Assembly (NCBI RefSeq): GCF_039555335.1
Contig: NC_092630.1
Location: 86,124,148-86,188,147 of the forward strand
From: Amphiura filiformis
Lineage: Eukaryota > Echinodermata > Ophiuroidea > Amphilepidida > Amphiuridae
Length of the DNA: 64,000 bases
Direction of reading: 5' to 3'
Shown one piece after another: positions 55,901 through 64,000 of the stretch. The position numbers and the translations under genes were made by a program. The notes below the pieces were generated by a model that saw only the letters and a list, made by a program, of their open reading frames with translations, was not told the DNA's origin and did no database searches. Each line of letters opens with the position of its first letter. Within the stretch, counting starts at the first letter, position 1.

Positions 55901-58659
55901 ACTTGAGTAATCATCAAAATGGAGTGTTTTTCTTGTTGATTATACTTGAGAGTAAATTTATTGCTGGGCCAGTAACTTTACACCTGGTCTACAGTTGTCT
56001 GGAATACTACCATTTGTTTTACCTGTTTGTTGAATGCAAAATAGCTGATGCAAAGAAGCGAAAATTATAGATAGCACGTGGTATGTCCACAGCTCTGGCT
56101 AAGGACACTGGCTTGCCTTGGTCTCGAGATTCCATCTGTGCCAACTCTTCAAGATGTGATTCTAGAGTATCGGCAATCTTGTAGAGCATCTGTGAGCGCT
56201 CCTCTGGAGTCTTGGAGGACCATCTGTTGAGATTTTATAGGAAATGGACATTTAATTCAATTCAAAGCCAATGAATGGACAGTTTGTATTGCCCATCAAA
56301 TACCTTGCTGTAACAAAATTTAAAGTTACAATTTAATTTTGGTGACTGCACATTTTGTTTGGCCAAGGTCCCAATCGCGGGAGATCTTTGGCTACAGAAT
56401 CCATTTTTAGGTCATGTTTTTTGAGGTGGGATCCAATTGTGTAACATCTTGCAATTTGTCAAAAATCAACTCCTTTTTTGTATTTCTGATTATATTTTCA
56501 AAAAGTTTTTACCCAAACTTTGCAAAAGCATACATTTTTAAAAAGCATTATATATTGTCAGGATTGCAAATTTATCTGTAAAGTTTGAAAGGATATCAAA
56601 AATATACAGGGTGATCCAATGAAAAATACCTAAAACATAACATTTTTTACCACTCCATTATTTCTACATATTAAATTTAAACACTTCAGTCAGAGCTAAC
56701 AATGCATATATAGGCCTATGGTGCAAAGTTCATTCAAAAATTTCCACTTGGCAACAACAGATTGTCTCAGCAGCCAATCAGAGACAAGTGCATTTCAACG
56801 CAATAAATATGTGATGTATGCTTAAAATACACTCTCGTCAAAGGTTTACTGCAAAATATTATAGGGAGTGTTTTACCCCGATGTTATACACCTAAATTTG
56901 TAAATTACACACCCAGTTTTTGCCGACATGGCCTATATACTTTGTACACAAATGCTGTCAAATCTTTAATTCATACATACTCGCTATATAACAGCATGCG
57001 TGATTGGTTGATAGGCGTTCCGGTCATAAACAAGCCGCGCGAGAACTGATGAACGCTTGCGAGTAGGATATTACGCGTCTATGTTCGCGAGCTATTTACA
57101 TAAAGCGCGAGTGATGTACTGCGATGTTCAAGCGAGTCCAAGCACGGTGGACTGAGCAAGTAAACGTTTTCTTACAATTAGCGATGGAGAAACAGAAAAA
57201 AAATGATAAGGAACTGGTAGTTTTTAGTTTAAAATGATGGTATTTTTAGTTTTGGAGGAAAATAACAGCAAGCAGAATGTTAGCGTATATGTATGAGCGG
57301 GGTTCATTCATATATTTTCATGACTAAGCGTTGTTTATGCCCTCGGGCTAAAGCCCTCGGGCATAAACAATCGTTTAGTCATGAAAATATATGAATGAAC
57401 CCCTAATTTACACACCCAGGTTTTTGAATTTACCATGCATGTTTTTAGGAGGGGGGCTTTGGGGGCATGAGCCCCCCCCCGGGTAAAAGTCGGGGGCAGC
57501 AAAAAAGAAGGGCGGCAGAATAAGAAGGGCGGCAAAAAGAATTAAGAAGAAACAGCAAATTATTTTGACGATGCGTGAGATTTTACTCATTTTGCGTGAG
57601 ATTTACTACCTAAGAGTGAGATTATACTACACGTCCTTGGCGTGAGACTGTGAGAAAGTGACCCAATGCGCGAGACTCACGGCCAATGCGTGAGAGTTGA
57701 CAGCCCTGCATTTATTATTCATGCACAATGCACAATCAATGTTTAGCAGGACGCAGGCGGCGGATGACATGATCGAGCCGGCAACTCGTGAAACCGGCCG
57801 GCCGTATGGCATTTTCCATATACTCGGTTAGTTTTGTGGGGTTCATTATCAAACCCCAACGGTTTTAGCTTGTATTTATATTATTTATCAACATAGACCT
57901 ATTTGTTTGTGATATTTCAAGCGTTTTAAAATTTCAAAATAATCCCATTCAATTCTCTTGGTCGGGCTGACGTCACAAAGGGGAAACAGCCTTGTAAAAC
58001 CAGTGTGCGCATGTGCAGCGCATGTGCAGTTCCCCTTTCTCGAGCTGGTTGCTATGCGCGCGCTTGTGCAAAGGGGACGAAGGGGACAATGTTCCCGGAT
58101 GTCCGACCGAGTGAATTTACACGGTTGACGATGAAAATGTACGGAATTTAGGGACTGCACGTCAAACACCACCTGGCAGGACGAATGTGGTACACACACC
58201 TCCGCGAACTGGCCAATCACAACGCACGATACGGTACACCTCCAGTCCCATGCCAAGGCCATCAATCAAGAAGGATGTTGTTTATCAATGCGATTGATTG
58301 CCGGCCCAACTGATTGAAGCCACCCAATTTTCATATAACAACGACAGTGCTCATATTATCAGTTAATTTGACGTAGACATACAATGCATACTATAAACAA
58401 TCAAATTCAGAGCCATTTCGCTGTAAAAGTACAATATTAACCCCCGGATAAATACTCACTCGGGAAAGGCTGCCTTCGCAGCTTGCACTGCTTGATGAAC
58501 TTCATCATTTCCACTATCTGGAATTTTGGCCCACACTTTGCCTATGGACGGATCAAAACTGTCGAGGTGATTCTTGACAGGATAGAAGACTCCTCCAATA
58601 AAATTCTCTATCACCATCTCTGGTTTATCAGAGTGATTTGAATTGCCGTTGTGATTCAT
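37938..58659 (-). CDS. 2-aminomuconic semialdehyde dehydrogenase (ALDH8A1 ortholog), nine exons
   Basis: Minus-strand exons in order: 58659-58460, 56223-56023, 55409-55198, 54733-54567, 53542-53367, 53198-53033, 49948-49835, 39925-39830, 38087-37938. All have GT-AG introns and phases that join to 494 codons including the stop; 493 residues against 487 in the human protein. Key ALDH residues are present: PWN Asn162, SFTGGT NAD-binding loop, catalytic Glu260 (last codon of exon 4), nucleophile Cys294 in NQGEIC, EEIFGP in exon 7 and [10 protein letters not shown] near the end. The family oxidises 2-aminomuconate semialdehyde to 2-aminomuconate with NAD+ in the cytosolic kynurenine route of tryptophan breakdown (formerly called retinal dehydrogenase 4). 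The ATG is the first in frame after an upstream TAG; a second in-frame ATG, 14 codons downstream, aligns with the usual N-terminus. Introns carry an LTR element and an exon-7-derived minisatellite. Confidence 0.93.
38168..39510. mobile_element. 1.34-kb TIR element in ALDH8A1 intron 8
   Basis: The ends are inverted: GGGGTCAGTGACACAAAGAC on the left and its near-complement, ending TGCAATGACCCC, on the right, with AAAATGGAGTTACG extending the match. The TIR is about 35 bases. Non-coding. No clear target duplication. Confidence 0.65.
40812..42462 (-). repeat. 3' LTR of the retrotransposon
   Basis: 1651 bases, almost identical to 45797-47443. It begins (minus strand) directly after the purine tract GAAGAGGGGGTAG (42463-42475). 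A TATATAAA box on the minus strand is at 41634-41641. Confidence 0.9.
42463..42475 (-). other. polypurine tract
   Basis: The minus-strand sequence GAAGAGGGGGTAG abuts the first base of the 3' LTR, the expected position of the plus-strand primer of an LTR retrotransposon. Confidence 0.75.
44502..45737 (-). CDS. gag-like protein of the LTR retrotransposon, 411 residues
   Basis: It starts at an ATG 59 bases after the 5' LTR and ends at TGA. Residues ~50-215 look like a retrotransposon Gag capsid domain: [25 protein letters not shown].., [15 protein letters not shown] and a YFISAI stretch. Residues ~240-330 carry two copies of an Arg-rich motif ([12 protein letters not shown] and [12 protein letters not shown]) separated by [13 protein letters not shown]. 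No CCHC zinc knuckle is seen, so the basic repeats may do the nucleic-acid binding (inference). The C-terminal ~80 residues are unrecognised. The ORF is intact despite the lack of pol. Confidence 0.75.
   Translation of the reverse strand: MAATEDSVDTSPTDTSSEILAGDEFNVHESDESVRSRPKHSSNDTQSGVKIKPQTYDGTTSWSDYLIQFELVAEWNKWNEYTKAICLATGLRGVAQSVLGYLDPTERHDYHSLVACLNLRFGTENQEELFWVKLNNRVRHPNESLPDLAHNIRKLVKLALPTIPSPFSQEIAKKYFISAIRESELRVNILRAKPVTFDDAIKFAVETEAFYKAEKYRKHQDDADADGIAEVQFVDVKKKTGRSSRKHRKSPSSQMRARRRLAFLKIQKKLTRPHAPVIGKDCDDPSCQMACSSSSKKKGRTRKSPSSRRRARRRLAIRRQLTGQDTPLVMINGEDCKPAGTPSDNQTVLVDRIGVGEWNSSGQYADTLRKLSSQMSLWKRSAMLYDGHDGIGTRSGLCTNSLAPGDLPSSE
45781..45796 (-). other. primer-binding site
   Basis: Directly after the 5' LTR end (..TTACA) the minus strand reads AC then TGGTGTCTGGCGGT, the complement of a tRNA 3' end (starting TGG against CCA). 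The tRNA species was not identified. Confidence 0.65.
45797..47443 (-). repeat. 5' LTR of the retrotransposon
   Basis: 1647 bases. The element transcript would start in this copy and run leftward. Confidence 0.9.
46618..46625 (-). promoter_or_regulatory. TATA box in the 5' LTR
   Basis: The minus strand reads GTATATAAAGG here, about 820 bases into the LTR, consistent with the U3 promoter that drives the retrotransposon RNA. Confidence 0.55.
47734..48121. mobile_element. 388-bp MITE with TAA duplication (PIF/Harbinger-like)
   Basis: Terminal inverted repeats of about 33 bases start GGCCCTTCGCACTTGATTAT and are mirrored at the right end. TAA flanks both sides (47731-47733 and 48122-48124). The 3-base duplication fits PIF/Harbinger. 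It lies 290 bases beyond the LTR element in the same intron. Confidence 0.8.
48658..49297. mobile_element. 640-bp fold-back element in ALDH8A1 intron 7
   Basis: The arms of about 210 bases pair: GGAAATTCGTGCAATTT near 48838 with AAATTGCACGAATTTCC near 49104, and AAGTCTCCAGTAGTTCC near 48687 with GGAACTACTGGAGACTT near 49256. Non-coding. Confidence 0.75.
49949..51905 (-). repeat. exon-derived minisatellite: 21 tandem copies of the exon 7 splice acceptor and exon start
   Basis: Each ~92-bp unit (range 90-93) contains, on the gene strand, a T-rich tract, CTTTCCTCTATATACCAG, and then the first ~50 coding bases of exon 7 (encoding [16 protein letters not shown]), ending TCTAGTC. Landmark spacing was read from successive GAACTGTCTGG sites at 49902 (the true exon), 49994, 50085, 50178 and onward to 51828. 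Units are nearly identical, differing mainly in T-run length and a few bases. Every copy keeps the AG acceptor. The array abuts the true exon 7 acceptor at 49949. Confidence 0.95.
52483..52835 (-). repeat. three diverged outlying copies of the exon 7 unit
   Basis: Copies at about 52483-52572, 52664-52745 and 52746-52835 carry the same acceptor and exon-start sequence with more substitutions and internal deletions. One has TAG instead of CAG at the acceptor. They lie between the main array and exon 6. Confidence 0.85.
53836..54115 (+). mobile_element. tRNA-derived SINE in ALDH8A1 intron 4
   Basis: The tRNA-like head contains an A-box (GGTGGCTCAGTGGTTA, 53849-53864) and a B-box-like GGGTTTGATTCCCC (about 53905). 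A body follows with TTGGGCAAGGCGCTTTGCCT, a block typical of animal tRNA-SINEs, and a 3' end with a T-run. The minus-strand frame over it is not a gene. Confidence 0.85.
54815..54955 (+). repeat. CT-rich simple sequence in ALDH8A1 intron 3 region
   Basis: About 140 bases of nearly pure pyrimidine (CTCTCT, TCCTCC). It lies just upstream of exon 4 on the transcribed (minus) strand, where it reads as purine. Confidence 0.8.
56705..56880. mobile_element. diverged copy of the 25946-26115 MITE, intron 1
   Basis: Reverse-oriented relative with matching CAACAACAGAT, CAGCAGCCAATCA and CGTCAAAGGTTTACTGCA blocks; the ends are degraded. Confidence 0.6.
57299..57402. repeat. 104-bp near-perfect hairpin in ALDH8A1 intron 1
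   Basis: The arms of about 48 bases (GGGTTCATTCATATATTTTC inward to GCCCTCGGGC) fold back after a few bases. The GCCCTCGGGC tip is itself palindromic and present twice. Confidence 0.8.
57440..57550. repeat. G-rich dispersed repeat fragment
   Basis: GGGGGGCTTTGGGGGC and repeated GGGCGGCA blocks resemble the 4683-5043 repeat. Non-coding. Confidence 0.45.
57968..57975. promoter_or_regulatory. perfect CRE palindrome TGACGTCA in intron 1
   Basis: An exact cAMP-response-element sequence in a locally GC-richer part of ALDH8A1 intron 1. Function is not shown; one 8-mer can occur by chance. Confidence 0.25.
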
Positions 58660-59052
58660 TGCTGTGCTTTTCTCCAGTCGAGTCCTTCGCACCAAAACTG
58701 CTATACCACCATGTTTTACTGCTCCAATGATTGGCTAGCTCACGTTACTTATCATGCTACAATACACGCTATGGGAAATAAAAGGTCGTAATTCGTCACA
58801 CGGTACCAAAGGAATTTCCCTCGTGGCACTACAGATGGCAGTATGATCCTGCGATTTATAGTTGACAGAACCGGGATAGCTCGGGATCGGGCTCGGGATA
58901 GAATCCAGAAAAGTCAGACTGAACAGAACCCGGGACCTGGACACCGTACCCGCCTGGACACATTAACCCCATTAGGCCAATTTGAACATTCATAAAATTC
59001 ATATCTAAATGGTGCAATTCCGTAAATGCGGACTAGACCTATAATTAGGCCC
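58660..59052. other. upstream region of ALDH8A1
   Basis: Presumed 5' UTR and promoter. On the minus strand a CCAAT sequence lies at 58730-58734, about 75 bases before the ATG. No TATA box is evident. Confidence 0.35.
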
Positions 59053-59306
59053 AGGCCCGTACGCAGGGGGGTGCGGGGGGTGCGACCGCACCTCCCCAAA
59101 TTTGCAAAAGTATACAAAAAGTCCCAAAAGTAATGAATTTGCGAGCGTAGCGAACAAAAAAATCAGGTTTTGTACGCTTTTTTGGTCCAAAAAGGTCCAA
59201 ATTTGGGGGGAAAAGTCCACTTTTACAAAATTGCCCCCCCCTTAGAAAAAAGGTCCACTTTTTCAAAATCAGCACCCCCCCCCAAAAAAATCCTGCGTAC
59301 GGGCCT
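59053..59306. mobile_element. MITE with AGGCCCGTACGCAGG ends
   Basis: Perfect 15-base inverted ends AGGCCCGTACGCAGG (59053) and CCTGCGTACGGGCCT (59306), followed inward by G runs and C runs. The proline/glycine-rich frames here are artefacts of this repeat. Confidence 0.7.
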
Positions 59307-59344
59307 GATTAGGCCTATTAAATAGTCTATTATAGGCCTACACT

Positions 59345-59580
59345 CTTTCGGGAAAAAAAGCAAGTCAGTAGAACCTTTAGGATAGGGCCTATACTCAGAG
59401 AGCACCCTAAGCAATGCAGGGATTGCAGGTTCTATGAAGAACCTCAAAAAGTTCTCTAAAAACAACTTAATTTATATAAGCCTAGAGACTTTCTAATTAA
59501 TTCCTTCATTCAAGGACCTATCGCAACTTCAAGGAACCGTTTTTGGTTCTAAAAAAACATTTTCTTGGCTAGGAAGGTGA
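59345..59580. mobile_element. GGTTCT/AGAACC motif-array element, copy 1
   Basis: AGAACC and GGTTCT hexamers recur in both orientations (GTAGAACCTTTAGG, GGTTCTATGAAGAACC, TTTTTGGTTCTAAAAA), like 61905-62165. Non-coding, degraded. Confidence 0.5.
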
Positions 59581-59735
59581 CCTGATAGGCCTAGGCCTAT
59601 ATTTGGAAAATCAAATTCTTTAAGACTTATGTATACTAACATTAAATGTTGTCCCTTCAAGCATTCATGCAAAAAGATAATCTATGATATTCCTTGTAAA
59701 TGCGACTAATTCTTTATGGAATTACTGACATTTAA

Positions 59736-59978
59736 AGGGGCATTTCGTGATCATCGAAATTAATTCGTTTAGCAAAAATATCGCCAAATTTGAATTTCGT
59801 TCTGGTGCACCAGAACGAAATTACAACACATTGTCTATGGCGCAGTGTATACACATAATCATGCATAACTCGCAAACGAAAAATCGGAATCAACTGAAAT
59901 TTTGGAAATAAGCTTTTTTCGTGGATATCTACTGAAAAATGTCATAAAAAGAGGATGCTAGGATCACGAAATCCTCCT
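59736..59978. mobile_element. AGGGGCATTTCGTGATC MITE with TTAA duplication, copy 2
   Basis: TTAA at 59732-59735 and 59979-59982. Inverted ends match the copy at 34109-34436, and the right ~120 bases are nearly the same. Confidence 0.75.
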
Positions 59979-59982
59979 TTAA

Positions 59983-61904
59983 TCCCTACAGCGTAAAACT
60001 GGTAGGCCTATACCGGTAGTCTGTTTTTGGGCGAAAAATGCGAAGCATTTTTCGTCCTTATTGCGATGGGTTTTGGGTTACTTATTTCCTCACAGCGTTG
60101 CAGAATAAAAATAAAATAATCGTGCTGTATGTAATCAGGAAACTACAGAGGCGATAGTGTACATTTAAATTTGTCATTACTACTTCATGTTGATATTCAA
60201 ACAGCGCTATAAAGTTGTCTTACCAAGGAATGTGTTTGTATTAAAAGAAATAATTGTTTTACAACTTGGATGAACTAGAATTACTTTTATGCAAATCCGA
60301 AAATTGCAACAGATATTTTTCATTTCTTTAAGATTTAGCGGTATTGCCAGATTGTATACGTACAGTTGGGCTACATTAATAGCCTCATTATAGTTTTATT
60401 GATACTGGTAAAATACTTGCCTGTATGTGCTTGTTGTTCTGCTATAGCGTATAGAATCTGTTAATGATACTATACCATTGTATACAGTCAATTAATTTAT
60501 GTCAACATGAGGCGAGGCTGTCGGATTGCTCAGACCAAGAATGTTTGCTTATTGACCAATTTACCAGGAGAAAAGTCAATAACTGGTTGCCCTTTATCTG
60601 CTAACTTGGTTGAACATGGTGTGGTGGTATACAGCTGTACACGTTGAAGTCAATGTTCAATAAATGCCAAATGTTGCTAGCAGTAGAATAGTTAAATAGG
60701 CCTACAGCATGCAATGACAATAAAAAAAAAAGTTTACGATGTCGTCATGCGTAGATCTTAAGGTGGTTCTGGGCCATTATTAGCATATAGGGGCCTAACC
60801 ACAACCGTATTAATCAACCTTCTTTTGATCTTCTTCTGTTATGACTTTCGGAACATCATGTAATGTTTTGAACTTTTGAATTCATAGTAGGCCTATGGCC
60901 GTCACATCTCTAATAAGATTGTTTGTTTTGGTTTTTTTTCCATTTCTTCGATAATTTTTTTCATTTCTTCATTCATCGATAAAGAAGAAATGTTTTTATC
61001 TAGGCCTAGGTGCAATTAGGCCTATTTTCGTTTTAACGAATAACCGCGGAACGACATTGACATGTAAAACAGACGTAGGCCTATCATGTAAACATTAATC
61101 ATGATGATGGGGGCATAATTATGCGCATTATTATAGCATATAACATTCAGCGGAGTAATGAAATGTTCTCAATAAGTGCAAATACTACCCTGTCAGCTTT
61201 TAAATAGAAAAATTAATTATGCAAAGTAGAGCAGCTGACTAATTAATTATCTGGAAGTCATTAGGAACACTTTGACCAAGTTTGAAACCAGTATTCTATT
61301 AAATAAAAATGTTATTGAATATTAATGAGCACTTTCGAGTCTGTCATATTGGTTCATTGATTATTGATAAAAATAATACAATGCAAAGAAATAATTGTGT
61401 GTATTATAAAAACCGTCCATACACTGTACAGTCTCATTGCAAGATCATTATGATCGATGCGAATTATAAAAACAGTTCAAACAATAAAATTACTACACCT
61501 TTATCTTGACACTTCCTCATTTGCTCGCCCTGTTCCTTTTTAAAGGAATTTTTATTATTAATGATGATCATCTTGATCATATAAATTGACATCAAATGAA
61601 AGATCCTATTTTTTTCATTAACATACTGAAATTAGGAGTTCCAAAACTGGTGTATTTCCAAAGATATCATCAAATAACTGCTGAATTAGTAAAAAAATGT
61701 GGTATACCACAGTTGAGACTAATTCGACAGTTTTTTGATGATTTCTCCGGAATACCGATTTGGAACGCCCAATTTCAGTACGTTAATCAGAAAAATATGA
61801 GCTTTCACCTGATACCAAAATCTGCATTTTGATGGGGTAAAGTGGGGGGATGAAGTTGTCAATCAGGTTACCCACCTTTAAGATTTTTTTTCTATTCTAC
61901 CCTT
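59983..61904. other. intergenic, nothing recognised
   Basis: AT-rich with many TAGGCCTA octamers. A copy of the AATAAA-plus-palindrome unit lies at about 61535-61560 (minus). No gene supported. Confidence 0.4.
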
Positions 61905-62165
61905 GAAGAGTTCTTCGTTAAGGGTTCTTTAAGATTATAAGGTTCTACAAAGAACCATTTTCTTGGCTATAAAGAACTTTCTTGGTTCTATACAAAGATT
62001 AGAACCAAAAAAGAACTCCAAAGTTGTAGAACCAAAAAAGGAAGTTTAGCCTCGAAGAAACTTGAAGAACCTTAAGGAACTCTCCAAGTCAAGGATTCTA
62101 AGTAGAACAGAAAAAGAGGTTCTTATAGCCAAGAAAATTATTTTTGAAACCAAAAAGGTTGACAC
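61905..62165. mobile_element. GGTTCT/AGAACC motif-array element, copy 2
   Basis: About 15 GGTTCT or AGAACC hexamers lie in both orientations, with paired outer blocks (AAGAACCATTTTCTTGGCTA and TTCTTATAGCCAAGAAAATT). Another pair of GGTTCTTTATAGAAC units is at 63209-63243. Non-coding. Confidence 0.6.
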
Positions 62166-62389
62166 TCCTTTTCACTTTTCGATGAGTCCCTGAATATGAG
62201 CTGTTCCAGAAAATAGAGGCATCCCTACAAAGGAGTTTGGACTTTTTGTCCAGTCGTGATTGTTGGAAATCTAGACTTTTGAAGTTTCCAAAGGCGAAAG
62301 AATCCAGCAGAAAAATAGTTCAAAATCAGAAATCCTCAATTTGAGAGCTCATTTCGGACATTTCCGTGCTTTTTCATGCATGCATTTAA

Positions 62390-63027
62390 GGGAACTGGAA
62401 TGAGCGTTTTGAGCGTTTCGACAACATTTTTGTGGGACATGAGAGCACATCAGACCTATCGAATTGCATTCTGAATACGAAGAATGTCTTTCTGATATCA
62501 AATAATTTTCATTTTATGAAATTCACGATATAATACAAATTTTATGACAAATTATTAAAATTTGATATTTTTCACATTTTGGAGATATAACAGTCCTCGA
62601 AGTAAATTTTATAAATTTCATGATATAGTCTTAAAGAAAATTTTGACCTTTCATATTGAAGATATGGATTTTTTTCCCAAAAAGACCTAATTTTTTTTGG
62701 TGTTTTGGGAAAAAAATCCATATCTTCAAAAGACTTCAATACGAAAGGTCAAAATTTTCAATTGATCGTCGGCTTTTCATCCCACCTATACATGCACTTT
62801 AGGTAGAAATCATCAGATTTATAAAGTTTACTTCGAGTTCTGTTAAATATCAAAAATATAATTTTTTTAATGATTTGCCATAAAATGTGTATTACATTGG
62901 GAATTTCAAAAAATCAAAATTATTTGATATCAGAAGGCCATTCTTCGTATTCAGAATGCAATTCGATATGTCTGATGTGCTCTCTTGCCCCACAATAAAT
63001 ACTGTCCAAACGTTCATACCCCTTCCC
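62390..63027. mobile_element. fold-back element with TTAA duplication, second intact copy
   Basis: TTAA at 62386-62389 and 63028-63031. The palindrome is homologous to 26652-27316. The short ORFs on both strands are translations of the palindrome. Confidence 0.8.
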
Positions 63028-63437
63028 TTAATTGCATGTCCAAGATTTTCAAGTAACATGCGTGGGCAACTGGAATTCCAGTCATTTTCAGAAAGCAAAC
63101 TTGGACATCCAGGCATTTCTTTAATTGTAAAAGTTACTCCTCTATAGGGTGAGCACTTATTTTCTGTAATAGCCCATTAATGAAAGTTCCTAGGCATAAA
63201 TCTTTAAGGTTCTTTATAGAACGTCAAGGTTCTTTATAGAACCATATGGCATGTATGGAAAGGTTTTTATACAAAAACGATTCACGAAGTCCCAGTTTTT
63301 AGGGGATGCGTCAAATTTTAGGAACTGTTGCAATTTCGGAAAATTTGACAATCAGTTTATAGTTTATTGTGATCTGATGTGCTGTATAGTTTTGTGCCAT
63401 GTTATTTGCATATTTATGAATATTAAGGGGCTGTGCA

Positions 63438-63993
63438 CAGGGGCGTAACCAGACCTGACCTTCCGGGGGGGGGGCAAGATTGAAAAATTTCCCAATTTTT
63501 GACCAAAAGTTGTATTATTTATGTGCGCATCGCGAGCGGCTTGCCGCGAAGTGATAAACGGGTGGGGTGCAGGGGCCCGCCTTAGGGCCCCTGGTGGGGT
63601 GCAGGGGCAGAGCCCCGGCGGGGGTCAAGGGGGCGGTGCCCCTGAAGCTCATGGTTTTTGGCATATTAGAAGCTAAAAATCCAGTGTTCAGAGTACAAAA
63701 TTTCACAATGAAAGTAGTATAGATCTTCTTCCCTCTTTCTTTCCCTTTTCTCTTCTCCCTTCCCCTTTTCTCTTCTCCCTTCCCCTTTTTTCTTCCCTCT
63801 TTTTTCTTTTCTTCTTTCCCCTTTCTCTTCTTCCCTCTTTTTCCCCTTTTTTCTCTTCTCCTTCCCTTTTTCTTCCCTCTTTTCTCTCCTTCCCCCTTTT
63901 CCCTTCCCAATTTTTTTGCTCTTCTTCCCAGTTTTTTGTGTCCGGGGGGCAGCTTCCCCCCCCCCCCCCAGCCCCCCACTGGTTACGCCACTG
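63438..63993. mobile_element. hAT-like repeat with CAGNGGCGTAACCAG ends and polypyrimidine core
   Basis: The ends CAGGGGCGTAACCAG (63438) and CTGGTTACGCCACTG (ending 63993) are inverted. GCTGTGC lies on both sides (63430-63436 and 63994-64000), with an eighth base possibly beyond the window. The interior contains a CCCTTTTCTCTTCT-type minisatellite (63725-63910), whose minus-strand translation gives a spurious Lys/Arg/Glu-rich ORF. Confidence 0.75.
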
Positions 63994-64000
63994 GCTGTGC

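Noticed and set aside
63515-63979. 154-codon minus-strand frame rich in Lys, Arg, Glu and Gly
   Set aside because: It is the translation of a polypyrimidine minisatellite and G/C homopolymers inside a transposon; no start context or domain.

Overview
The window looks like nuclear DNA from an AT-rich, repeat-rich marine invertebrate. The inference rests on spliced genes with GT-AG introns, very dense miniature transposons, and a palindromic octamer (TAGGCCTA) that recurs throughout, as I recall from echinoderm and hemichordate sequence. A deuterostome such as an echinoderm is my best guess; the sequence alone does not prove it.

Three spliced protein-coding genes can be built with consistent reading phases. 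(1) 5740-15848, + strand, six exons: two tandem RRM-like/NID-like modules (the kind found in IFI35/NMI and PARP14-type proteins) followed by an AIG1/GIMAP-type GTPase and a coiled coil. It has an in-frame TGA beside a run of 20 A, and a frame shift near its C-terminus, so it is either a decaying gene or affected by sequence errors. A cluster of NF-kB-like sites sits just upstream of exon 2. (2) 22804-25525, + strand, three exons, 617 codons: an unrecognised basic, coiled-coil protein. (3) 58659-37938, - strand, nine exons, 493 codons: an intact ALDH8A1 (2-aminomuconic semialdehyde dehydrogenase) ortholog, about 20.7 kb long.

The ALDH8A1 introns are full of insertions. Intron 7 holds a 6.6-kb LTR retrotransposon (40812-47443) with LTRs, target-site duplication, primer-binding site, polypurine tract and a gag-like ORF but no recognisable pol. 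Intron 6 holds the most striking object in the window: 21 tandem copies plus at least three diverged copies of a 92-bp unit that is a duplicate of the 3' splice site and first ~50 coding bases of exon 7, all in gene-sense orientation.

Between genes the DNA is mostly repeats: LINE reverse-transcriptase remnants (12795-13200, 18842-19190), an 86-bp minisatellite broken by two transposons (19190-21190), a tRNA-derived SINE (53836-54115), and about twenty TIR or fold-back elements, several with clear target-site duplications (TTAA, TA, TAA, 8-bp and 9-bp types). Long stretches at 15980-18838, 21191-22803, 30661-32503, 35891-37747 and 59983-61890 show nothing I can name.
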